Origin: a virus
DNA length: 22,577 nucleotides
Direction: 5' to 3' (one strand)
IMG/VR virus record: IMGVR_UViG_3300032229_000774
Location: 1 to 22,577 of that record
Each line of letters starts with the position of its first letter. Position 1 is the stretch's first letter. Both the position numbers and the translations under genes were made by a program. Below the pieces are notes generated by a model, which was given only the letters and a program-made list of their open reading frames with translations, was not told the DNA's origin and searched no databases. Below are positions 6,783 through 12,573 of this stretch, one piece after another.

Positions 6783-7862
6783 TCAACCAATAGCAGGTGC
6801 GGTGAGAGCAACAGGAGTTGACTCAGCAGCAGCAAGGTCTAGTGGGAAATTATGAGCATTTCGTTCGTGCATAACTTCCATTCCAAGACCTGCTCTGTTA
6901 AGAACATCAGCCCAAGTAGGAAGTACTCTGCTCTGACTATCCAGAATACTCTGGTTGAAATTTAGTCCGTTAAGGTTGAAAGCCATAGTAGATACACCAA
7001 GAGCAGCAAACCAGATGCCTACAACGGGCCAAGCAGCGAGGAAGAAGTGCAGCGAACGGGAGTTATTGAAGGAAGCATATTGGAAGATCAGACGACCAAA
7101 GTATCCATGAGCAGCAACGATGTTATAAGTCTCTTCTTCTTGACCAAACTTGTAACCATAGTTCTGCGACTCATTCTCGGTGGTCTCACGAACCAACGAG
7201 GAAGTAACCAGAGATCCGTGCATCGCACTAAACAGAGAACCACCAAACACACCAGCAACACCAAGCATATGGAATGGGTGCATCAGAATGTTATGCTCTG
7301 CCTGGAACACAAGCATATAGTTGAAGGTTCCAGAGATACCCAGAGGCATACCATCAGAGAACGAACCTTGACCGAAAGGATAGACCAAGAATACAGCGGT
7401 TGCAGCAGCAACAGGTGCGCTATATGCAACACAGATCCAAGGACGCATACCAAGACGGTAAGACAGTTCCCACTCACGTCCCATGTAGCAGAAGATGCCG
7501 ATGAGGAAGTGGAACACTACCAACTGGTAAGGACCACCGTTGTAAAGCCACTCATCAAGTGAGTTTGCTTCCCAGATGGGATAAAAGTGCAAGCCAATGG
7601 CGTTGCTTGAAGGAACTACAGCACCAGAAATGATGTTGTTTCCGTACATGAGAGAACCAGCAACTGGTTCACGAATACCATCAATGTCCACAGGAGGTGC
7701 GGCAATGAAGGCGACGATGAAACAAATTGTTGCAGCAAGCAACGTAGGAATCATCAGAGTACCGAACCAACCAACATAAAGGCGGTTGTTCGTTGAAGTA
7801 ACCCACTCGCAGAATTGTTCCCAAGTGGAAGTAGATTGTTTTTGTGCAATTGTAGCAGTCAT
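6783..7862 (-). CDS. psbA: Photosystem II reaction centre protein D1
   Basis: This is a complete, uninterrupted D1 of 359 residues. Every diagnostic residue falls at its standard position: Glu130, Tyr161 (TyrZ), Asp170, His190, His198, His215, His252, Ser264, His272, His332, Glu333, His337, Asp342 and Ala344, with a 15-residue C-terminal extension to be cleaved after Ala344. The manganese ligands, pheophytin and plastoquinone sites are therefore all intact, and the protein should work in the thylakoid membrane. Glu130 is the residue of the high-light type of D1 in cyanobacteria. No group I intron is present. It has a composite promoter, a 170-base leader with hairpins, and a strong terminator. 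It is richer in G+C than most neighbours, as expected for a host-derived gene. No clear ribosome binding site precedes the ATG. Confidence 0.99.
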   Translation of the reverse strand: MTATIAQKQSTSTWEQFCEWVTSTNNRLYVGWFGTLMIPTLLAATICFIVAFIAAPPVDIDGIREPVAGSLMYGNNIISGAVVPSSNAIGLHFYPIWEANSLDEWLYNGGPYQLVVFHFLIGIFCYMGREWELSYRLGMRPWICVAYSAPVAAATAVFLVYPFGQGSFSDGMPLGISGTFNYMLVFQAEHNILMHPFHMLGVAGVFGGSLFSAMHGSLVTSSLVRETTENESQNYGYKFGQEEETYNIVAAHGYFGRLIFQYASFNNSRSLHFFLAAWPVVGIWFAALGVSTMAFNLNGLNFNQSILDSQSRVLPTWADVLNRAGLGMEVMHERNAHNFPLDLAAAESTPVALTAPAIG

Positions 7863-8030
7863 TTTTCGTTAAAAGGGTAAGTAAAAGTCCAGGGGGTACT
7901 GGATGATACATTATTCCCCACACCACCCTCCAGTGTGGGTATGAGAGACTGTGTTTAACCTCCCCATAGGTCTCGGTTAGGTAGAGGAACTTTGTTACGA
8001 ATTATGAGTATTTCGTAACATTTGTTTACC
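7863..8030 (-). promoter_or_regulatory. psbA 5' untranslated leader with two hairpins
   Basis: Nearly 170 bases separate the psbA promoter from the ATG, unusually long for this compact genome. A 9-bp inverted repeat (TGTTACGAA 8020-8012 with TTCGTAACA 8001-7993, 10-base loop) lies near the 5' end. A 7-bp stem (CCCACAC 7939-7933 with GTGTGGG 7923-7917) lies mid-leader. A GGGGAGG motif (7965-7959) has no ATG at a usable distance downstream. An 18-codon frame, MGRLNTVSHTHTGGWCGE (7967-7911), starts just ahead of it. A regulatory role is inferred from length and structure. Confidence 0.5.
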
Positions 8031-8064
8031 TATTTATGATAACACAAAAAAACACCCCCGTCAA
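8031..8064 (-). promoter_or_regulatory. psbA composite promoter: sigma-70 fused to a late octamer
   Basis: On the minus strand TTGACG (8064-8059) and TATCAT (8041-8036) are 17 bases apart. The last three bases of the -10 box begin CATAAATA (8038-8031), a late octamer, in the same register as at psbD. The -35 box lies in the loop and 3' stem of the preceding terminator. Confidence 0.75.
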
Positions 8065-8072
8065 GGGGGTGT
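8046..8072 (-). terminator. Rho-independent terminator after the propeller-repeat fibre gene
   Basis: On the minus strand ACACCCCC (8072-8065) pairs with GGGGGTGT (8059-8052) around the loop TTGAC, followed by a T-run to 8046. It lies 9 bases past the stop of the upstream gene, and its loop doubles as part of the psbA -35 box. Confidence 0.92.
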
Positions 8073-8081
8073 GACAGTTGA

Positions 8082-10322
8082 TCAATTGATCTTAAATATC
8101 TCCATCTTTGTCCAAGCACCATCACCAGTTCCCGTGACAACTTGATTAGTTGTATTTCCTGTAAATACGGTAAAATCAATATAATCTGATGTTCCATTCA
8201 TCGTAACAATTCCACAAGCAGTTTGAGTATATGCAAAATTAGTTTGTATACCAACTTGATGTAATGCAAATGTAGAACCGTTTTTTCTGATTTGAATATT
8301 TGTTTGGTTATTAACAACAGTTCCTGCTGCCCAGTTTACCATTGCATCAACACGATAAGTTCCTGCAACAGTTGGAGTTGTGCGAGTTGTAATACCACTA
8401 TACCAACCATTAGCATCACTTGTTGCAGTAAAACCAATTAAAGCATCAGCATTACTAATAATAGTTTGGTTTGTTGTTCTTGCAAGTTTTACATAAGAAT
8501 TTCCAGCGGCATTCAGGTTTCCAGTGATTGTTGTAACACCAATAATTCTTACATCTCCTTGAACTGTAAGTTTTGATGTTGCAGCTGCTGTTCCAATTCC
8601 AATATTACCACTAGGAGTTGAGAAAAGGTAAGAACTTCTAACTTGATCATAAACATATACTACACCAGTATTACTACCTCCAGGAACTTCATCATTATAC
8701 GCACCAGAAATCAAGGTTTTTCCATCTGCACTAATTGCTACACTATATCCAAAATAATCAGTAGAATTATTAGAATAAGAACCAGTTAAAAATCCTATTT
8801 GGTTAAAAACATTACCTTCTTTTTCAAAAACATATACTGCACCACAATCTTGAACGCCACTTATATCTTGCCAATGAGCACCTACTACAACAATGCTTCC
8901 ATCAAAATTTGCATCTATATCTAATCCAAATTGCGAATCGCTATCAGAATTAGCCGTAATAATTCCAACTTGAGAAAAAGTATTGCCAACACGCTCAAAC
9001 GCATAAACTATTCCCTGATTTGATGTTGCACCAACTTCATCATTAGTTGCGCCAACAAATATTTTCTTACCATCTGGTGTAATTTTAACAGAAGATCCAA
9101 AAGCATCACTATTTTCTACTAAAGATCCTGTTAAAATTCCAACTTGAGAAAAATTATTTATTCCAATACGATCAAATACATAAGCTCTGCCTTGAAATCC
9201 TCCGCCAGCGCTATTAGCTCCAACAATTAATGTTTTTCCATCCGCACTACATGATACTCCACCACCAAATCCATCAAAAGAGCTTAAAGCCGTAGATCCA
9301 GTAATAATTCCTACTTGAGTAAAATTACTTCCTGATCTATCAAATGCATATACAATTCCATGATTAGAAAGTCCGGAAATTTCATCATTAGACGCACCAA
9401 CAAATATTGTTTTTGCATCACTACTACAACAAACGGAACCTCCAAAATTATCCGAAGAATCTGAAGCAAGGGATCCGGTAAGAACTCCAACTTCAGTAAA
9501 CGTTGATGATGTGCCAACTCCAACACGATCAAAAACATAGGCAACTCCGTTCCCAGTAGTTCCCGATAACTCATCATTAGGAGAACCAACAATAATAGTT
9601 TTTCCATCGTAACTAGTTGTTACTGACCAACCAAAGTTATCATTAGTTTGACCGGCAAAAGATCCAGTTATAATTCCAACTTGATTGAATGAATTACCAA
9701 CCCTATCAAAAACATAAACAACTCCACATCCAGTAGTTCCTGTTAATTCGTCGAAGGTAGCTCCAACAACTATAGTTTTTCCATCGGGAGTAATTGCAAC
9801 AGATCTACCAAAAGAATCCCCAGATACATTCGCAAGGGATCCGGTAAGAATTCCAACTTGTGAAAATGAAGAAATTCCAGAAATGTTTGCAGATGTACCG
9901 GAAGTTTCACTGTGAGATGAGTAATAATTTAAATTACTGCCCTGTACACCAGAAAGATTTGAACCGTCACCAAAGAATGAAGTTGCTGTTACTACACCAA
10001 TATTAAGATTTGGAGTTCCTGTAAGTCCTTGAGCAAGGGTACTTATTCCAGATGCACCAGAGTAAGTTGCAATTCCAGCAGTTGAAGCATAAGTGCTTAC
10101 TCCAGAAATTCCAGAATAAGTTGCTATTCCAGATGTATCAGAGTAAGTTGCAATTCCACTTGAAGTTGAATAAGTAGCAATAACTCCAGATAATTTAGAT
10201 CCATCACCATTAAATGATGTTGCTGTTACAACACCAGATACACTTAATCCATTACTAATAACTACATTAGTTCCTGCAGTAATAGTATTGGCTAAGAATG
10301 AAAGATCTCTTGCTCTGGTCAT
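8082..10322 (-). CDS. Fibre-like protein with seven FG-GAP-type repeats and jelly-roll-like tail (746 aa)
   Basis: Residues 1-50 (MTRARDLSFLANTITAGTNV) look like a cyanophage fibre N-terminus. About residues 50-95 hold degenerate IATYS-SG repeats. Two copies of VVTATSF-GDGS-LSGV occur near 31-47 and 110-126. From about 152 to 555 come seven repeats of about 57 residues, each with a QVGILTGS-like start, FG-SV, a DGKTI-VGA core and a closing VYVFDR. This matches the FG-GAP/integrin-alpha type and would form a seven-bladed beta-propeller. The C-terminal 140 residues (GTYRVDAMVNW, IQIRKNGS, DYIDF) resemble a C1q/TNF-type jelly-roll, often a trimeric receptor-binding tip. A virion fibre role is inferred. 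A late octamer stands 18 bases upstream of the ATG, and no ribosome binding site is clear. Confidence 0.85.
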   Translation of the reverse strand: MTRARDLSFLANTITAGTNVVISNGLSVSGVVTATSFNGDGSKLSGVIATYSTSSGIATYSDTSGIATYSGISGVSTYASTAGIATYSGASGISTLAQGLTGTPNLNIGVVTATSFFGDGSNLSGVQGSNLNYYSSHSETSGTSANISGISSFSQVGILTGSLANVSGDSFGRSVAITPDGKTIVVGATFDELTGTTGCGVVYVFDRVGNSFNQVGIITGSFAGQTNDNFGWSVTTSYDGKTIIVGSPNDELSGTTGNGVAYVFDRVGVGTSSTFTEVGVLTGSLASDSSDNFGGSVCCSSDAKTIFVGASNDEISGLSNHGIVYAFDRSGSNFTQVGIITGSTALSSFDGFGGGVSCSADGKTLIVGANSAGGGFQGRAYVFDRIGINNFSQVGILTGSLVENSDAFGSSVKITPDGKKIFVGATNDEVGATSNQGIVYAFERVGNTFSQVGIITANSDSDSQFGLDIDANFDGSIVVVGAHWQDISGVQDCGAVYVFEKEGNVFNQIGFLTGSYSNNSTDYFGYSVAISADGKTLISGAYNDEVPGGSNTGVVYVYDQVRSSYLFSTPSGNIGIGTAAATSKLTVQGDVRIIGVTTITGNLNAAGNSYVKLARTTNQTIISNADALIGFTATSDANGWYSGITTRTTPTVAGTYRVDAMVNWAAGTVVNNQTNIQIRKNGSTFALHQVGIQTNFAYTQTACGIVTMNGTSDYIDFTVFTGNTTNQVVTGTGDGAWTKMEIFKIN

Positions 10323-10339
10323 TTTATAGTGTTTTTAGA

Positions 10340-10347
10340 TATTTATT
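10340..10347 (-). promoter_or_regulatory. Late promoter octamer AATAAATA before the propeller-repeat fibre gene
   Basis: The minus strand reads AATAAATA 18 bases upstream of the fibre ATG, overlapping the TAA stop of the 54-residue gene. This leaves an mRNA leader of only about ten bases if the spacing is T4-like. Confidence 0.65.
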
Positions 10348-10510
10348 AGACTCTATACTCTTCTATTTTGTCTAAAACTCTATTGAGATATTGATGCGCC
10401 AACCATTTTGGATCATGTCCAGATTTGTCCATCCACTCCCTATCCAATTCTTTTTTAATTTTAAGAACTTCACATTTTATAATATCCTTAGTTAATTGTC
10501 CGCGTGGCAT
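10346..10510 (-). CDS. Small conserved-looking phage protein (54 aa)
   Basis: The frame starts MPRGQLTKDIIKCEVLKIKK and ends KIEEYRV. It is strongly charged and appears mostly helical, with DREWMDKSGHDPKWLAHQYL in the centre. Short proteins of this style are familiar from T4-like cyanophages, but I know of no assigned function. It starts just after the peroxiredoxin terminator T-run and ends inside the late octamer of the fibre gene. No good ribosome binding site is present and no -35 or -10 pair is clear, so it may depend on read-through past the terminator. Confidence 0.65.
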   Translation of the reverse strand: MPRGQLTKDIIKCEVLKIKKELDREWMDKSGHDPKWLAHQYLNRVLDKIEEYRV

Positions 10511-10515
10511 ACAAT

Positions 10516-10548
10516 AAAAAAACTCTGCCCTTTATTTAGAGCAGAGTT
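10516..10548 (-). terminator. Rho-independent terminator after the peroxiredoxin operon
   Basis: On the minus strand AACTCTGC (10548-10541) pairs with GCAGAGTT (10528-10521) around a 12-base loop, followed by seven T. It lies 20 bases past the peroxiredoxin stop. Confidence 0.88.
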
Positions 10549-10568
10549 GAATGTTATGGAGAATTATA

Positions 10569-11096
10569 TCAAATTGTAGCGCCAACTTTTACATTTGCTG
10601 ACACATATTCAAACACTGCTTCTGGAGTGCTTGCCTCATAAGGATCAGAGTCAGCATTATCGCGTTGTTCTGCTTCAATAAACAATTTCTCAATGATTCC
10701 GTTATTTACCACAGCAGCGTAACGCCAACTGCGCTCACCGAAGCCAAGGTTTGTTTTGCTAACAAGCATACCCATTGAACGGGTAAAATATGCATTTCCA
10801 TCGGGGATAAGTTTTACTTTTTCGATATTTTGATCTTGTGCCCAGGCGTTCATTACAAACCCATCATTAACAGAGATGCAGTAAATATCGTCGATGCCGA
10901 GACCCAAAAAGTCGTCATATTTCTCTTCGAATCCAGGTAACTGATAGGCACTGCAAGTAGGAGTGAAAGCACCAGGCAGACTAAAAATGACCACACGCTT
11001 CCCATCAAAAAGTTCCGAAGTTGTACGAGTTACAAACTCACCATTCTCACGAAATTGAAACTGAACTTCGGGAATAGTATAACCTTCACTACGCAT
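10569..11096 (-). CDS. Type II peroxiredoxin (AhpC/TSA superfamily, Prx5-like)
   Basis: The start is ATG 11096 (MRSEGYTIPEVQF), six bases after a GGAGG site. A longer frame to 11186 only reads through the hli gene in another frame. The 175-residue protein has the peroxidatic motif PGAFTPTC (C48), the type II landmark LPGFEEKYDDFLGLGID, and a second Cys 25 residues later (C73), where type II peroxiredoxins carry their resolving Cys. The conserved Arg is in GERSWRY. It would reduce hydrogen peroxide or alkyl peroxides using glutaredoxin or thioredoxin of the host. It is the last gene of the hli operon, so its likely role is to limit oxidative damage to the photosynthetic apparatus during infection. 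Confidence 0.93.
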   Translation of the reverse strand: MRSEGYTIPEVQFQFRENGEFVTRTTSELFDGKRVVIFSLPGAFTPTCSAYQLPGFEEKYDDFLGLGIDDIYCISVNDGFVMNAWAQDQNIEKVKLIPDGNAYFTRSMGMLVSKTNLGFGERSWRYAAVVNNGIIEKLFIEAEQRDNADSDPYEASTPEAVFEYVSANVKVGATI

Positions 11097-11107
11097 TTTA
11101 ACCTCCA

Positions 11108-11227
11108 TCAAAATACACCAGGAATAATTTGACCAGTAACCAGATAAGAACCAATAGCAGCAACGATACCAATCATTGCAAACCAACCATTAATACGTTC
11201 TGCTTTTTCAGTAAAAATTTTGTCCAT
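11108..11227 (-). CDS. hli: High-light-inducible protein (39 aa)
   Basis: This short chlorophyll-binding protein (MDKIFTEKAERINGWFAMIG) has the LHC-type motif E10-x2-N13-G14-x2-A17-M18-x-G20 and a single transmembrane helix ending TGQIIPGVF, typical of phage Hli proteins. Hli proteins bind chlorophyll and carotenoid at photosystem II and quench excess energy. The ATG follows AGGAG by seven bases and shares one base with the stop of the 53-residue gene (TAATG). The peroxiredoxin gene starts 11 bases past its stop. It lacks the N-terminal stretch of the other hli in the same operon. Confidence 0.95.
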   Translation of the reverse strand: MDKIFTEKAERINGWFAMIGIVAAIGSYLVTGQIIPGVF

Positions 11228-11388
11228 TAGTTTTCTCCTCTTTTAGTAATGTTTTGAATAACTATAAATTTATCCTTTGGAAGAGTACCTGCTACACAAA
11301 CTTTAAGTTCGTCTTCATTAGACCAGGCACCACTTTCTACAAGTTCTTGAAGGGCAAGAGAGAGTTGCCCAAGCATATTAGCACTCAT
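11227..11388 (-). CDS. Small protein between two hli genes, unknown function (53 aa)
   Basis: The frame starts MSANMLGQLSLALQELVESG and continues AWSNEDELKVCVAGTLPKDK before ending ITKRGEN. It looks soluble: an amphipathic helix over about residues 4-19, then a beta-like stretch FIVIQNI. It has one Cys. Its start shares one base with the preceding stop and its own stop shares one base with the hli start, so it is locked into the operon. I do not recognise the family. Co-translation with hli proteins suggests a role in photosystem protection or stress, by context only. Confidence 0.7.
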   Translation of the reverse strand: MSANMLGQLSLALQELVESGAWSNEDELKVCVAGTLPKDKFIVIQNITKRGEN

Positions 11389-11474
11389 TAATAAGTTTCT
11401 GCGACTTTCTCAACAGCATAACCCAAAAGCACAAAAAATGCAACTGAGATAATGGTAAAAATTGTTTCAGTCAT
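11388..11474 (-). CDS. Single-helix membrane microprotein (28 aa)
   Basis: The frame starts MTETIFTIISVAFFVLLGYA and ends VEKVAETY. It has one clear hydrophobic segment (about residues 5-20) flanked by an acidic N-terminus and a mixed-charge tail, the look of a very small thylakoid or photosystem subunit. It does not match any Psb or Pet subunit that I can name with confidence. It overlaps the upstream hli stop (TGATG) and the downstream start (TAATG), which strongly supports real translation. Association with Hli or photosystem II is inferred from context. Confidence 0.7.
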   Translation of the reverse strand: MTETIFTIISVAFFVLLGYAVEKVAETY

Positions 11475-11668
11475 CAGAAGATTCCGAAGAAGAGTTTACC
11501 AGTGCTAACATAAGAAATAATACCAGCAATAAACCCGACCATAGCCCAGCGTCCATTTGTGCGCTCCTTGACTTCATTAGGAGTTAACATTCCATAATTC
11601 TCATAATACATTGCGGGTTCTTTTGCCCACATGTTTTGTTGTCCGTGTTCGTTAGTTGTTACAGTCAT
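11474..11668 (-). CDS. hli: High-light-inducible protein (64 aa)
   Basis: The start chosen is ATG 11668 (MTVTTNEHGQQNMWAKEPAM), because the longer frame to 11707 would begin in the promoter. The motif E35-R-T-N38-G39-R-W-A42-M43-x-G45 and the following helix (FIAGIISYVSTG) identify a one-helix chlorophyll a/b-binding-like Hli. The 35-residue N-terminal part contains the YENYGMLTPNEVKERTNGR form usual in marine cyanobacteria and their phages. It is first in the stress operon, directly behind a sigma-70 promoter. No good ribosome binding site is visible. Confidence 0.95.
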   Translation of the reverse strand: MTVTTNEHGQQNMWAKEPAMYYENYGMLTPNEVKERTNGRWAMVGFIAGIISYVSTGKLFFGIF

Positions 11669-11695
11669 TGTAAATTCATTAAGAATTGTTACAAC

Positions 11696-11724
11696 AGTAT
11701 ATAGCAAAAATAAAGGGGCGTCAA
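11696..11724 (-). promoter_or_regulatory. Sigma-70 promoter of the hli-peroxiredoxin operon
   Basis: On the minus strand TTGACG (11724-11719) and TATACT (11701-11696) are 17 bases apart, near consensus. The -35 box is formed by the loop and first stem base of the preceding terminator. No late octamer is attached, unlike psbA and psbD, so expression is probably early. Confidence 0.75.
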
Positions 11725-11735
11725 GCCCCTTTATT
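11706..11735 (-). terminator. Rho-independent terminator of the glycan gene cluster
   Basis: On the minus strand AATAAAGGGGC (11735-11725) pairs over 11 bp with GCCCCTTTATT (11719-11709) around the loop TTGAC, then T-rich sequence. It starts 4 bases past the stop of the last glycan gene. Confidence 0.9.
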
Positions 11736-11738
11736 GAA

Positions 11739-12569
11739 TTATTCAGTTTTGGTTTCTTGATTTTGCTGCTGTTCCCTCATTATACTCTCTGTTTCTGGAG
11801 GAAGAGTTCCATAATATGGATCATATTCAAATACCGAATCCCAACTTTCGATAGTATTTGAAGTATTCCTCCAAAAATTCCAAAGTCCATCATAACTTGT
11901 TTGATGAAATGCTGAAATATGCTCACCATGAATTGAAGATCCCAATTCAATTTTATACATGAACAAAGGAACTGCAAAGGTATTCCCAGAATTATAAATC
12001 AAATCATCAGCAACAGCACGAGGTTTGACTCCATTATCCAACTTATATTTTCCATCACGTTCATGAAGTGCTAAGAGTTTTGTTGCATGATGTCTAGTAA
12101 TCATATAACATGCAGTAGAAAAATCATTTACAAATCTCTTGTGCATTCGAATAGAGATTTGAATAGGATTAATAATAGCAAGTTGGACAACATCATAATC
12201 ATAAGGAACTTTTGAATAAAAATCCCTCCAGGTAAATTGCCAGTGCTTAACTGTATCAAGATCACAATCATCTTCCATCATGATTGCACATGGAGAATCA
12301 GATGTCTCTAACCAGTGCTTCATTGCTTTAAGGTGAGAAGTTACACAACCCACTTCACCAGAAGTCATCATATCAGGATACTTTCCTTTCAAGATGTCAC
12401 TTAGATCATCTTGTCTGCCATCATATGCAGAAATACGAGTATAATTTTCAATTTCCCAATACTTGAATTGATTTTCCATATACTCTGCCCTTTCCGGTTG
12501 CCCATCAAGGTTCAGATAATAAATTGGGGGAAGTCCGTTTAATTTATGTAATGATTTATTTTTGTCCAT
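11739..12569 (-). CDS. Glycosyltransferase family 25-like protein (276 aa)
   Basis: The start is ATG 12569 (MDKNKSLHKLNGLPPIYYLN), just past the aminotransferase-like stop; a longer frame extends into that gene and is rejected. Family marks are the opening strand IYYLNLDGQPERAEYM, the block SGEVGCVTSHLKAMKHWL and the acidic IMMEDDCDL, where GT25 enzymes hold the metal-sugar nucleotide. GT25 includes LPS beta-galactosyltransferases such as LgtB and collagen galactosyltransferases. The C-terminal end is rich in Gln/Glu. It is the last gene of the long glycan cluster, right before the terminator. Donor and acceptor are not predictable. Confidence 0.85.
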   Translation of the reverse strand: MDKNKSLHKLNGLPPIYYLNLDGQPERAEYMENQFKYWEIENYTRISAYDGRQDDLSDILKGKYPDMMTSGEVGCVTSHLKAMKHWLETSDSPCAIMMEDDCDLDTVKHWQFTWRDFYSKVPYDYDVVQLAIINPIQISIRMHKRFVNDFSTACYMITRHHATKLLALHERDGKYKLDNGVKPRAVADDLIYNSGNTFAVPLFMYKIELGSSIHGEHISAFHQTSYDGLWNFWRNTSNTIESWDSVFEYDPYYGTLPPETESIMREQQQNQETKTE

Positions 12570-12573
12570 GATT

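Noticed and set aside
7047-7562. 171-codon plus-strand frame antisense to psbA
   Set aside because: It lies wholly opposite a highly conserved gene; its length is explained by the codon use of psbA, and the protein has no recognisable motif.
6783-7862. Group I intron in psbA, as known from some cyanophages
   Set aside because: The reading frame is continuous with standard residue numbering throughout.
11096-11186. Extended N-terminus of the peroxiredoxin
   Set aside because: The extension reads the hli gene in another frame; the internal ATG has a perfect GGAGG site and matches the family start.
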